The notes below the pieces were generated by a model that worked only from the letters and a program-made list of their open reading frames with translations, searched no databases and had not been told where the DNA came from. DNA of 64,000 nucleotides, taken from Streptomyces sp. NBC_00259 (lineage in GTDB: Bacteria > Actinomycetota > Actinomycetes > Streptomycetales > Streptomycetaceae). Below, piece by piece: positions 16,320-25,500 of the stretch. Positions within the stretch are counted from its first letter, which is position 1. Each line of letters begins with the position of its first letter. The translations under genes and the position numbers were made by a program. The stretch is from positions 5,707,501 through 5,771,500 of the forward strand of contig NZ_CP108080.1 in assembly GCF_036181745.1 (NCBI RefSeq). Reading direction: 5' to 3'.

Positions 16320-18014
16320 ATGGCAGCCCAGGTCCAGCGCATGTCCCGTCTGATGGTCAAGACACTGCGCGACGACCCGGCGGACGCCGAGACGCTCAGC
16401 CACAAGCTGCTGGTCCGCGCGGGCTTCGTCCGTCGCAACGCGGCGGGCATCTGGAGCTGGCTGCCGCTCGGCATGCGGGTCCTGGAGAACGTCGCCCGCG
16501 TCGTCCGTGAGGAGATGGACGCCATCGGCGCCCAGGAGGTGCTGCTGCCGGCCCTGCTGCCCAAGGAGCCGTACGAGGCGACCGGGCGCTGGGAGGAGTA
16601 CGGCGCCGAGCTGTTCCGCCTCCAGGACCGCAAGGGCGCGGACTACCTCCTCGGTCCCACCCACGAGGAGATCTTCACCCAGCTGGTCAAGGACCAGTGC
16701 ACCTCGTACAAGGACCTCCCGGTCATCCTGTACCAGATCCAGACGAAGTACCGCGACGAGGCCCGTCCGCGCTCGGGCATCCTGCGCGGCCGTGAGTTCC
16801 AGATGAAGGACTCCTACTCCTTCGACACCTCCGACGAGGGCCTGGCGGAGTCCTACCGGCTGCACCGCGAGGCCTACATCAAGATCTTCCAGCGCCTCGG
16901 CCTGGAGCACCGCATCGTCTCCGCCGTCTCCGGCGCGATGGGCGGCTCGGCGTCCGAGGAGTTCCTGGCCCCGGCGCCCGCGGGCGAGGACACCTTCGTC
17001 TACTGCCCCTCCTGCGACTACGCGGCGAACACGGAGGCCGTCACCTTCGCGCTGAAGCCCGCCTCCGGTGAGCACGGCCCCGTCGAGGAGCTGGACACCC
17101 CCGACACCCCCACCATCGAGTCGCTCGCCGAGCACCTGGGCGTGCCGGCGTCCGCCACGCTCAAGAACCTCCTCGTGAAGGTCGACGGCGAGATCGTCGC
17201 GGTCGGCGTGCCCGGTGACCGCGAGGTCGACCTCGGCAAGCTCACCGACCACCTCGCACCGGCCACCGTCGAGCTGGTCACGGCGGAGGACTTCGTGGGC
17301 CGCCCCGACCTGGTGCGCGGCTACGTCGGCCCGCAGGGCCTGGAGAAGGTCCGCTACATCGCGGACCCGCGCGTCGCGCCGGGCACCGCGTGGATCACCG
17401 GCGCCAACAAGCCGGACACGCACGCCCGCAACGTCGTGGCCGGCCGTGACTTCGAGGTCGACGACCACCTCGACGTGGTCGTCGTCGAGGACGGCGACCC
17501 GTGCCCGTCCTGCGGCACCGGGCTGAAGCTCGACCGCGCGATCGAGATCGGCCACATCTTCCAGCTCGGCCGCAAGTACGCGGACGCCTTCCAGCTCGAC
17601 GTTCTGGGCCAGAACGGCAAGCCGGTCCGCGTGACCATGGGCTCGTACGGCATCGGCGTCTCCCGCGCCGTCGCCGCGCTGGCCGAGCAGCACGCCGACG
17701 AGCAGGGCCTGTGCTGGCCGGGCGAGGTCGCCCCGGCGGACGTCCACGTCGTCGCCGCGGGCAAGGCGCTCCAGACCGAACTCGCGCTCGACGTCGCGGA
17801 GAAGCTGGGCGCGGCGGGCGTACGCGTGCTGGTGGACGACCGGGCCGGGGTCTCCCCGGGCGTGAAGTTCACCGACGCGGAGCTGATCGGCGTCCCGAAG
17901 ATCCTGGTCGCGGGCCGCCGCTCGGGCGAGGGCGTCGTCGAACTCAAGGACCGCCGTACGGGCGAGCGCGAGGAACTCACCGTCGCCGAGGCCCTGGCCC
18001 GCCTCACGTCCTGA
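16320..18014 (+). CDS. proS: Prolyl-tRNA synthetase, bacterial type with editing domain
   Basis: A 564-residue class II aminoacyl-tRNA synthetase that charges tRNA(Pro). Class II motif 2 appears as RDEARPRSGILRGREFQMKD near residues 140-160, and motif 3 as GSYGIGVSRAVAALAEQ near 440. Between them lies the YbaK-type editing insertion (TIESLAEHLGVPASATLKNL, about residues 255-400), which removes mischarged alanine. The anticodon-binding domain is C-terminal. Length and order match bacterial ProS. AGGAG sits 7-11 bases before the ATG. Nothing is missing. Confidence 0.97.
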   Translation: MAAQVQRMSRLMVKTLRDDPADAETLSHKLLVRAGFVRRNAAGIWSWLPLGMRVLENVARVVREEMDAIGAQEVLLPALLPKEPYEATGRWEEYGAELFRLQDRKGADYLLGPTHEEIFTQLVKDQCTSYKDLPVILYQIQTKYRDEARPRSGILRGREFQMKDSYSFDTSDEGLAESYRLHREAYIKIFQRLGLEHRIVSAVSGAMGGSASEEFLAPAPAGEDTFVYCPSCDYAANTEAVTFALKPASGEHGPVEELDTPDTPTIESLAEHLGVPASATLKNLLVKVDGEIVAVGVPGDREVDLGKLTDHLAPATVELVTAEDFVGRPDLVRGYVGPQGLEKVRYIADPRVAPGTAWITGANKPDTHARNVVAGRDFEVDDHLDVVVVEDGDPCPSCGTGLKLDRAIEIGHIFQLGRKYADAFQLDVLGQNGKPVRVTMGSYGIGVSRAVAALAEQHADEQGLCWPGEVAPADVHVVAAGKALQTELALDVAEKLGAAGVRVLVDDRAGVSPGVKFTDAELIGVPKILVAGRRSGEGVVELKDRRTGEREELTVAEALARLTS

Positions 18015-18427
18015 CCTCCGTCCCACGGCGCCCGGCTCTGTCCCGGGCGCCACGGGCCGTACCACCCACCACTCCCCGGCATGCGGACGTACGACGGCCC
18101 CGTGCCCGGCAGCGCCCCGTGGGTCCCGCGCGAGGCCGCGTCCGGTGCGTGCTGTCGAAAGGCGGCGAGGGTAGCCCCGGCCGAGGCTGGCGGAGGTCGT
18201 CCGCGTCCCGCACGTACGGGATGATCCCGGCAACGCGCCACGGGGGCATCTCCCGTGCCCGGAGGGCTACGGGGGGCGTCTCCCGGGCACAGGCGCCCGG
18301 AGTGGGAGCACCCCCCCAGACACGAGCTACGGGGGCGGGGGCCGTCTCCGTGCACACGCACCGGGAGAGTGCCGGGCGTCCGCGCGCCAGGCGGGATTCG
18401 CCGGAACGCCGGAACGCCGGAAACGGG
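18015..18427. other. 413-base gap between convergent proS and a kinase-like gene
   Basis: No convincing gene is present; the open frames lack a credible start and amino-acid makeup. The stretch contains imperfect repeats of CTACGGGGG-C-GTCTCC near 18268 and 18331, a hairpin of GTGCCCGG with CCGGGCAC around 18257-18292, and GAACGCCG repeated near its right end (18404-18420). The hairpins could terminate both convergent transcripts. Confidence 0.5.
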
Positions 18428-19300
18428 CTAGAGCCAGCCGGCGAACTCCAGCGAGAGTTCGCCCTCCGCGCGGCGCCCCGCGGCGATCGCGCGCGTGCCC
18501 GACTCCACCGCGCGGAACAGCGTCCAGCCGCGCAGGCGGTCCCGGTCGACGTCCAGGGAGTCCGCGAGGCGGTTCACCCGGCGTCGGGCGGAGGAGGCGC
18601 CGGCGGACGCGGCGATCAGGTCCTCGGCCCGGTCCCGGGCCAGCCGCGCGAGGTCGTAGGCCCGCTCGCCGACCAGCGGCTCAGGACCGACCGCGAGCCA
18701 CGGCGTACGGTCGCCCGCGAGGACCTTGCTCTGGCGGAAGTTGCCGTGGAGCAGCAGTTCCTCGGGGGAGAGCGCGGTCAGCTCCTCCCGCGCGGACAGC
18801 GCCGCCGCCACGAGTGCCGGGGGCGCCACGTCCGCGTTGCCCGACAGCGCCGCCGCCTGACGCCCCGTGCGCTCGGCCACCGTCTCGAAGGCGTGCCCGG
18901 CCGGCGGTTCCACCCACAGTCGTCGCACGGTGCCCGCCGCCTCCAGCAGCGCCTTCGCGTCCGGCAGCGAGCGCACCGACATCTCGGGGTGCAGTCGCTC
19001 CAGCAGCAGCGCCTCCTCGGAGCCGCCCAGCAGCCGCACCGCACCGAATCCGTCCCAGTGCGCGAGCGCGGCCCGCTCCAGTTCCGGCGCCGCGAACGGC
19101 GGGACGATCTTCAGCGCGGCCGGCGTACCGTCCTGCTGCCGTACGAGGACGACCAGGCTGCTCCGGCCGCCCGGCGCCATCACCCGCTCGATCTCCAGAC
19201 CGTGCCGGGCGACCGTCTCCTCGAAGAGCTTCGGCAGCCGTCCGAGCCAGTCGTTGTCGCCGAGCGCCCGCACCAGACGCTGGGGCGGTTCAAAACCCAT
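18428..19300 (-). CDS. APH-fold protein with degenerate kinase motifs
   Basis: A 290-residue protein with the fold of aminoglycoside phosphotransferases, closest in style to the APH(6)/streptomycin-kinase group. The place of the Brenner motif (HGDLHxxN) reads HGNFRQSKVL, so the catalytic Asp is Asn and the later His and Asn are Arg and Lys. The metal-binding Asp of the DP motif is also gone: WLAVGPEPLVGE has Gly where relatives have Asp. Both were read back from the DNA. An ATP-binding lysine may remain (PAALKIVPP, near residue 82). It is therefore probably not an active phosphotransferase. The start MGFEPPQR is chosen over an upstream GTG/ATG because it begins the conserved part and has AAAGGGAA upstream. 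Confidence 0.75.
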   Translation of the reverse strand: MGFEPPQRLVRALGDNDWLGRLPKLFEETVARHGLEIERVMAPGGRSSLVVLVRQQDGTPAALKIVPPFAAPELERAALAHWDGFGAVRLLGGSEEALLLERLHPEMSVRSLPDAKALLEAAGTVRRLWVEPPAGHAFETVAERTGRQAAALSGNADVAPPALVAAALSAREELTALSPEELLLHGNFRQSKVLAGDRTPWLAVGPEPLVGERAYDLARLARDRAEDLIAASAGASSARRRVNRLADSLDVDRDRLRGWTLFRAVESGTRAIAAGRRAEGELSLEFAGWL

Positions 19301-19317
19301 GCGTGCGTCGTTCCCTT

Positions 19318-19743
19318 TCACTGCCCTGCGGCTCGCTCGGCAAGCCCAGGAAAGGCTACGCCGGTGCCCCGCCACCGCACCGCCCGCACCGCCGCCTCGC
19401 TCAGCGCGTCCGCCGCCTGTCGGCGCAGCGGCCCTTCCGCGGCGCGGACGAGATCGGAGTAGACGCCGGCGACCCTGTCCTCCAGCACCGCGGCGAGCCG
19501 TACCGCGGCCGCGGCGTCCGGCACCGCGAAGGGCAGAGCGTACGCGGCCTGCGCGGCGACGGGGTTCCCGCCGAGGTCACGGACGGTCCGCTCCCACGCG
19601 TCGCGGCGGACCAGGTGCGCCGAGTAGGCCGCCTTCGCCTCGGGGCGCCGGTCCTCACCGGCCCGGCCGCCGACGACGCCGTACCCGTACACCGCGGCGT
19701 GCTCGGCGGCGAGCACGGCCTGCACGGCGTTCAGCGTGCTCAT
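19318..19743 (-). CDS. Ferritin-like DUF4439 protein
   Basis: A 141-residue, mostly alpha-helical protein that starts MSTLNAVQAVLAAEHAAVYGYG. Helices rich in Ala and with regularly spaced Glu/His (AAEHAAVYGYG, AAYSAHLVRRDAWERTV, LAAVLEDRVAGVYSDLV) match the DUF4439 ferritin-like family. Metal binding is likely from the family but untested. The start overlaps the stop of the upstream lipoprotein gene by one base (TGATG), so the two are translationally coupled and probably work together. Confidence 0.8.
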   Translation of the reverse strand: MSTLNAVQAVLAAEHAAVYGYGVVGGRAGEDRRPEAKAAYSAHLVRRDAWERTVRDLGGNPVAAQAAYALPFAVPDAAAAVRLAAVLEDRVAGVYSDLVRAAEGPLRRQAADALSEAAVRAVRWRGTGVAFPGLAERAAGQ

Positions 19744-20294
19744 CAGCGGGACCCCTTCGTCAGCAGATACACGTGCACGGCACCGGCCGCGGCGACCGAG
19801 GCGAGCAGCCGGGCGTACTCCGGCGGCGCACCGGTCAGCGCGGCGGTGTGCGCCGCGGCGGTACTCCGCTCGGCCGAGGCGAGTTCCCGCACAGCCGCAC
19901 CGGCATCGGCGGGAACGGCCGCCGACGGCGACGCACTGGACGACGGCGACGGTGACGCCGCAGCCCCGGCCGACGACGACGACGACGGCGAGGACGCGGG
20001 CCGCGGCCGGTCCCCCGTCGGCGACAGCGCCTCCACATGCAGCGCCACCTGCGCCCGCAGCGGGGCCAGCCGGGGCGCCAGCCCCGGATGCGCGGCGAGG
20101 ACCGCGTCGTACCGCCCGAGCAGCGCGCTGCTCAGCGCCGCGCTCCGCCGTCGCAGCAGGGTCTCCGCCGAGACGGACGGCGGCGCGTCGCGCCGGGCGC
20201 CGGGCTCGTCCGAGGAGCACCCGGACAGCGCCGCCGTGACGGCCGCTCCCGCCCCTATGAGCGCACGTCTGCGTGTCGTCCCGGTGCGCTCCAC
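19743..20294 (-). CDS. Tat-type lipoprotein coupled to the ferritin-like gene
   Basis: A 183-residue exported protein from a GTG start (VERTGTTRRRALIG) with GGAGACAGGG upstream. The N-terminus has three arginines (TRRRAL), a hydrophobic stretch and the lipobox LSGC, so it is a lipoprotein possibly using the Tat route. The mature part has helices with HVEALSPTG and AAERSTAAAHTAALT-type sequence plus a Ser/Ala/Pro-rich linker near residues 100-130. The C-terminal stretch EYARLLASVAAAGAVHVYLL suggests it also belongs to the ferritin-like group. Transcription is divergent from rimP. Confidence 0.75.
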   Translation of the reverse strand: MERTGTTRRRALIGAGAAVTAALSGCSSDEPGARRDAPPSVSAETLLRRRSAALSSALLGRYDAVLAAHPGLAPRLAPLRAQVALHVEALSPTGDRPRPASSPSSSSSAGAAASPSPSSSASPSAAVPADAGAAVRELASAERSTAAAHTAALTGAPPEYARLLASVAAAGAVHVYLLTKGSR

Positions 20295-20357
20295 GCCCTG
20301 TCTCCTCGGCCTCGCTGTGATCACCGCAGGCGAGCGTACCTGCGGGTCATCCGTGGG

Positions 20358-20388
20358 TGGACGGCAACACCCCCCGGGACCGGATACC
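20358..20388 (+). promoter_or_regulatory. Promoter candidate for the rimP–nusA–infB operon
   Basis: TGGACG at 20358-20363 and GATACC at 20383-20388 are 19 bases apart, in the short gap between the divergent lipoprotein gene and rimP. Spacing and -35 are both imperfect. A promoter is expected here from the operon layout. Confidence 0.35.
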
Positions 20389-20446
20389 CTTTGTGCTGAC
20401 ACGCGACGAAACCCACAACAGCACACGCGGCCGAGGAGTCACCCGG

Positions 20447-20959
20447 ATGAGCACCACCCAGAGCGAGAGGCTGCGCGGACTGCTCGAACCGCTCGTCAGC
20501 GCCGCGGATCTGGATCTGGAAGAGATCGAGCTGTCCCGGGCCGGCCGCCGCCGTGTGCTGCGTATCGTCGTGGACTCCGAAGAGGGTGTGGATCTCGACG
20601 CCTGCGCCGAGCTGAGCCGTGTCATCTCCGACAAGCTCGACGAGAGCGACGCCATGGGGGACGGCGAGTACCAGCTCGAGGTGACCTCCCCCGGCGCGGA
20701 GCGCCCGCTCAAGGAGCACCGCCACTACGTACGCGCCAAGGGCCGCCTGGCCAGGTTCCAGCTGATCACCCCGGAGGGCGCGCCCGCCGGCGAGCTGGTC
20801 GCCCGGATCCTCGACCTGGACGACGAGGGCCTCGACCTGGAGGTGCCGGGTGTGAAGGGCCGTAAGCCCACCACCCGCCGTGTCACCTTCGCCGAGATCG
20901 CCAAGGCGCGCGTGGAGATCGAGTTCAACCGCAAGGACAAGAAGGAAGAGGAGGCGTAG
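20447..20959 (+). CDS. rimP: Ribosome maturation factor RimP
   Basis: A 170-residue 30S assembly factor. The N-terminal domain shows ADLDLEEIELSRAGRRRVLRI and the typical LDACAELSRVISD. The middle holds YQLEVTSPGAERPLKEHRHY, the family signature. The C-terminal SH3-like domain carries ITFAEI-like sequence. The ATG at 20447 has GAGGAG upstream. It heads the conserved rimP–nusA–ylxR–infB operon, with nusA starting two bases after its stop. Confidence 0.96.
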   Translation: MSTTQSERLRGLLEPLVSAADLDLEEIELSRAGRRRVLRIVVDSEEGVDLDACAELSRVISDKLDESDAMGDGEYQLEVTSPGAERPLKEHRHYVRAKGRLARFQLITPEGAPAGELVARILDLDDEGLDLEVPGVKGRKPTTRRVTFAEIAKARVEIEFNRKDKKEEEA

Positions 20960-20961
20960 CC

Positions 20962-21957
20962 GTGGACATCGACGTGAAGCTCCTGAGGGGCTTGGCACAG
21001 GAGAAGGAGATTGCCTTCGACCTGCTGGTCGACGCGATCGAGTCGGCCCTCCTCATCGCGTACCACCGCACCGAGGGAAGCCGTCGGCACGCCCGCGTCG
21101 AGCTCAACCGGCAGACCGGGCATGTGACGGTGTGGGCGAAGGAGGACCCGGCGGAGCTCGAGGAGGGCCAGGAGCCCCGCGAGTTCGACGACACCCCGCA
21201 CGACTTCGGCCGTATCGCCGCGTCCACCGCCCGCCAGGTCATCCAGCAGCGGCTGCGGGACGCCGAGAACGACGTCACCTTCGGCGAGTACGCCCGCCGC
21301 GAGGGGGATGTCGTCGCCGGCCAGGTCCAGCAGGGCAAGGACCCCAAGAACGTCCTGGTGAAGCTCGACGACAAGCTGGAAGCCATCCTTCCGGTGCAGG
21401 AGCAGGTCCCGGGCGAGGACTACACGCACGGACTGCGGCTGCGCACCTATGTCGTACGGGTGGCCAAGGGAGTGCGCGGTCCGTCCGTCACCCTGTCGAG
21501 GACCCACCCCAATCTGGTGAAAAAGCTCTTCGCCCTGGAGGTCCCGGAGATCGCCGACGGCTCGGTCGAGATCGCGGCGATCGCCCGTGAGGCCGGCCAC
21601 CGTACGAAGATCGCCGTGCGCTCCACGCGCAGCGGCCTGAACGCCAAGGGTGCGTGCATCGGCCCGATGGGCGGCCGGGTGCGCAATGTCATGGCCGAGC
21701 TGCACGGCGAGAAGATCGATATCGTCGACTGGTCGGACGACCCGGCGGAGATGGTCGCCAACGCCCTCTCCCCGGCCCGTGTCTCCAAGGTCGAGGTCGT
21801 CGATCTCGGCGCCAGGTCCGCACGGGTGACGGTGCCCGACTACCAGTTGTCGCTGGCGATCGGCAAGGAGGGCCAGAACGCCCGCCTCGCCGCTCGGCTC
21901 ACCGGATGGCGCATCGACATCCGTCCGGACACGGAACAGCCCGCCGAACAGGGCTGA
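20962..21957 (+). CDS. nusA: Transcription elongation/termination factor NusA
   Basis: A 331-residue protein that binds RNA polymerase and RNA to control pausing, termination and antitermination. The N-terminal polymerase-binding domain (MDIDVKLLRGLAQEKEIAFDLL) is followed by an S1 domain around residues 110-180 and two KH domains. KH signatures are GACIGPMGGRVRNVMAEL (~230) and LAIGKEGQNARLAARLTGW (~300). It lacks the C-terminal acidic repeats of the E. coli protein, as is normal for actinobacteria. GTG start with GAGGAG upstream. Confidence 0.97.
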   Translation: MDIDVKLLRGLAQEKEIAFDLLVDAIESALLIAYHRTEGSRRHARVELNRQTGHVTVWAKEDPAELEEGQEPREFDDTPHDFGRIAASTARQVIQQRLRDAENDVTFGEYARREGDVVAGQVQQGKDPKNVLVKLDDKLEAILPVQEQVPGEDYTHGLRLRTYVVRVAKGVRGPSVTLSRTHPNLVKKLFALEVPEIADGSVEIAAIAREAGHRTKIAVRSTRSGLNAKGACIGPMGGRVRNVMAELHGEKIDIVDWSDDPAEMVANALSPARVSKVEVVDLGARSARVTVPDYQLSLAIGKEGQNARLAARLTGWRIDIRPDTEQPAEQG

Positions 21958-22004
21958 GAACCTCCGGCCGACAGGCCGGGCCCCGGATCTCGTCCGGGAA
22001 CAGA

Positions 22005-22028
22005 TCACGGAACCGGCGCGTTCCGTGA
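22005..22028 (+). promoter_or_regulatory. Hairpin between nusA and ylxR
   Basis: TCACGGAAC at 22005-22013 pairs perfectly with GTTCCGTGA at 22020-22028 around a 6-base loop. A smaller hairpin (CCGGCC/GGCCGG) lies at 21964-21979. No T-tract follows. An attenuator or processing site within the operon is more likely than a full terminator, because ylxR and infB lack an obvious promoter. Confidence 0.55.
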
Positions 22029-22115
22029 CCGAAGGATCGCCAAGAGTTTTGAGCCATCAACTGTTCGATTCTTGCCCCAAAGGGGTGAGGTCGGTACGGG
22101 GAGGTAGACTGAGTC

Positions 22116-22409
22116 GTGTCTGGTCGGACGCACGCCCGCGCATGCCCTGAGCGAACGTGCACAGGGTGCAGGGAGCGAGCGGCCAAGCGCGATCTGCTGC
22201 GCATCGTGGCGGTCGAGGGCGTATGCGTCCCCGATCATCGCGGTACGCTGCCCGGCCGGGGTGCGTATGTGCACCCCGCCTCGGTCTGTCTCGACCTGGC
22301 GGTCCGCCGCCGGGCGTTCCCGAGGGCCCTCAGGGTCCAGGGGCCGCTCGATACCGCGGATGTACGCCGCACCATCGAGGCGATGGCGGCGTCGCAGGCA
22401 GCACCGTAA
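22116..22409 (+). CDS. ylxR: YlxR-family RNA-binding protein
   Basis: A 97-residue DUF448 protein. The signature ERTCTGCRERAAKRDLLRI near residues 12-30 and GRGAYVHPASVCLDLAVRR near 47-65 are characteristic. YlxR sits in the nusA–infB operon in most bacteria and is thought to bind RNA; its exact role is unsettled. GTG start with GGGGAGG about 12 bases upstream. Confidence 0.93.
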   Translation: MSGRTHARACPERTCTGCRERAAKRDLLRIVAVEGVCVPDHRGTLPGRGAYVHPASVCLDLAVRRRAFPRALRVQGPLDTADVRRTIEAMAASQAAP

Positions 22410-22483
22410 GAAGGTAGGAAGCAGTACCGCACGGATCCCCATGCGGTCAGGTACCTCGCGAGTTGGAAGTAGGTCGAGATTGC

Positions 22484-22552
22484 GATGAGCACTCGATGAG
22501 TACGCGATGAGTACGCCCATGAAGTAGCAACGGTCCGGCGGTAACCCGGACC
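22484..22552 (+). promoter_or_regulatory. infB leader: 11-base triple repeat and hairpin before the ribosome binding site
   Basis: GATGAGNACNC units of 11 bases stand in tandem at 22484-22494, 22495-22505 and 22506-22516; the last two are identical. A hairpin follows (GGTCCGG 22532-22538 with CCGGACC 22546-22552). The AAAGGAG ribosome binding site comes three bases later. The layout suggests control of IF2 translation, but function is inference. Confidence 0.5.
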
Positions 22553-22565
22553 TAAAAGGAGCGAA

Positions 22566-25500
22566 GTGGCTAAGGTCCGGGTATACGAACTCGCCAAGGA
22601 GTTCGGTGTGGAGAGCAAGGTCGTCATGGCCAAGCTCCAAGAACTCGGTGAATTCGTCCGTTCGGCGTCCTCGACGATCGAGGCGCCGGTTGTACGCAAA
22701 TTGACTGATGCTTTCCAGCAGGGCTCCGGGGCCTCCCCCGCGAAGCGCGCTGCCGGAAAGCCCGCGGCGCCGCGCAAGGCGGCCCCCGCGAAGCCCGCAG
22801 CGCCCTCCCCGGCGCAGGCGGCGCGTCCCGCTGTCCCCAATTCCCCCAAGCCCGGCGCACCGGCTCCCAAGCCGGCCGCTGCCGAGGCTCCCAAGAGTGC
22901 TCCCGCGGCTGCGGCTCCGGCCCCCGGCCCGCGGCCGACCCCGGGCCCCAAGCCCCCGGCCGCCCCGAAGCCGGCTCCGGTCACCCCGGCCGCTCCGGCC
23001 GCGCCCGAGTTCACCGCGCCCCCGGCCGCTCCGGCTGCCGGTCCCCGGTCCGGTGCGACTCCCGGTCCGCGTCCGTCCGCTCGTCCCGGCCAGGGTGGCC
23101 AGGGCGGCGGAGGCCGTCCCGGTGCCGGTGCGCCGCGCCCCGGTGGCGAGCGTCAGGGCTCGCGTCCCGGTGCCCGTCCCGCGGGCCCGCGTCCGGGCAA
23201 CAACCCCTTCACGTCCGGCGGCTCCACCGGCATGGCGCGCCCCCAGGCGCCCCGTCCGGGTGGCGCCCCGCGTCCCGGTGGTGCCGGTGCCCCGGGTGGT
23301 CCGCGTCCGCAGGGCGCCGGTCAGGGCGGTCCCCGTCCGCAGGCCGGTCCCGGCGGCGCCCGTCCGACCCCGGGCGGCATGCCGCGTCCGCAGGCTCCGC
23401 GTGGAGCCGGTGGCCCCGGCGGCGGCCCCGGTGGTAACCGTCCGAACCCGGGCATGATGCCGCAGCGTCCCGCTGCCGGTCCGCGTCCCGGTCCCGGTGG
23501 TGGCGGCGGCGGTCGTGGCCCCGGTGGTGGCGGCGGTCGTCCCGGCGGTGCCGGTCGTCCTGGCGGCGGCGGCTTCGCCGGCCGTCCGGCCGGTCCCGGT
23601 GGCGGCGGTCGTCCCGGTGGTGGCGGCGGCTTCGCCGGTCGTCCCGGTGGCGGTGGCCCCGGTGGCGGCGGTGGCGGCTTCGGTGGCGGCGGTGGCCGTC
23701 CCGGCTTCGGCGGACGTCCGGGTGGTCCCGGCGGCCGCGGTGGCACGCAGGGTGCGTTCGGCCGTCCCGGCGGTCCGGCGCGTCGTGGCCGTAAGTCGAA
23801 GCGGCAGAGGCGCCAGGAGTACGAGGCCATGCAGGCCCCGTCCGTCGGCGGTGTGATGCTGCCTCGCGGCAACGGCGAGACCGTTCGTCTGTCGCGCGGT
23901 GCGTCCCTCACCGACTTCGCGGAGAAGATCAACGCCAACCCGGCGTCGCTCGTCGCCGTGATGATGAACCTCGGCGAGATGGTCACGGCCACGCAGTCCG
24001 TGTCCGACGCGACGCTGCAGATCCTCGCCGGCGAGATGAACTACACCGTTCAGATCGTCAGCCCGGAGGAGGAGGACCGCGAGCTTCTCGAGTCCTTCGA
24101 CATCGAGTTCGGCGAGGACGAGGGCGGCGAGGAGTTCCTGGTCGCGCGTCCGCCGGTGGTGACCGTCATGGGTCACGTCGACCACGGTAAGACCCGGCTG
24201 CTGGACGCCATCCGCAAGACGAACGTCGTCGCGGGCGAGGCCGGCGGTATCACGCAGCACATCGGTGCGTACCAGGTCTCGACCAAGGTCAACGAGGAAG
24301 AGCGCCGCATCACCTTCATCGACACCCCGGGTCACGAGGCGTTCACCGCCATGCGTGCCCGTGGTGCCAAGTCGACCGACATCGCGATCCTCGTGGTGGC
24401 GGCCAACGACGGTGTGATGCCCCAGACGATCGAGGCGCTGAACCACGCCAAGGCGGCCGACGTGCCGATCGTGGTCGCGGTCAACAAGATCGACGTCGAG
24501 GGTGCGGACCCGACCAAGGTGCGCGGTCAGCTGACCGAGTTCGGCCTGGTGGCCGAGGAGTACGGCGGCGAGACCATGTTCGTCGACATCTCCGCCAAGC
24601 AGGGTCTGAACATCGACTCCCTGCTGGAGGCCGTGGTCCTGACGGCGGACGCCGCCCTGGACCTCCGCGCCAACCCGGAGCAGGACGCGCAGGGCATCGC
24701 GATCGAGTCCCACCTCGACCGCGGCCGCGGTGCCGTCTCGACCGTCCTGGTCCAGCGAGGCACCCTGCGCATCGGTGACACGATGGTCGTCGGCGACGCG
24801 TACGGACGTGTCCGCGCGATGCTCGACGACAAGGGCAACAACGTGGAGGAGGCGACCCCGTCGACTCCCGTCCTGGTCCTTGGTCTCACCAACGTCCCGG
24901 GCGCCGGCGACAACTTCCTGGTCGTCGACGAGGACCGTACGGCCCGTCAGATCGCCGAGAAGCGTGCCGCCCGTGAGCGCAACGCCGCGTTCGCCAAGCG
25001 CACCCGCAGGGTGTCGCTGGAGGACCTGGACAAGGTGCTCAAGGCCGGCGAGGTCCAGCAGCTCAACCTCATCATCAAGGGCGACGCGTCCGGTTCGGTG
25101 GAGGCTCTCGAGTCCTCGCTGCTCCAGCTCGACGTCGGCGAAGAGGTCGACATCCGCGTGCTGCACCGCGGTGTCGGTGCGGTCACCGAGTCGGACATCG
25201 ACCTGGCGACCGGCTCCGACGCCATCGTGATCGGCTTCAACGTGCGCGCCGCCGGGCGTGCCACGCAGATGGCCGAGCGCGAGGGTGTGGACGTCCGTTA
25301 CTACTCGGTCATCTACCAGGCGATCGAGGAGATCGAGGCGGCCCTCAAGGGCATGCTCAAGCCGGAGTACGAAGAGGTCGAGCTCGGTACGGCGGAGATC
25401 CGCGAGGTCTTCCGCTCGTCCAAGCTGGGCAACATCGCGGGTGTTCTCATCCGCTCGGGCGAGGTCAAGCGCAACACCAAGGCGCGCCTCATCCGCGACG

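Noticed and set aside
18004..18357. A 117-residue leftward frame after proS
   Set aside because: It overlaps the end of proS, has Arg/Pro/Gly-rich composition and no usable ribosome binding site. I treat this stretch as noncoding.
23050..23800. Gly/Pro/Arg-rich repetitive DNA considered as a mobile or satellite repeat
   Set aside because: It is the in-frame linker of IF2, which is long and repetitive in Streptomyces.
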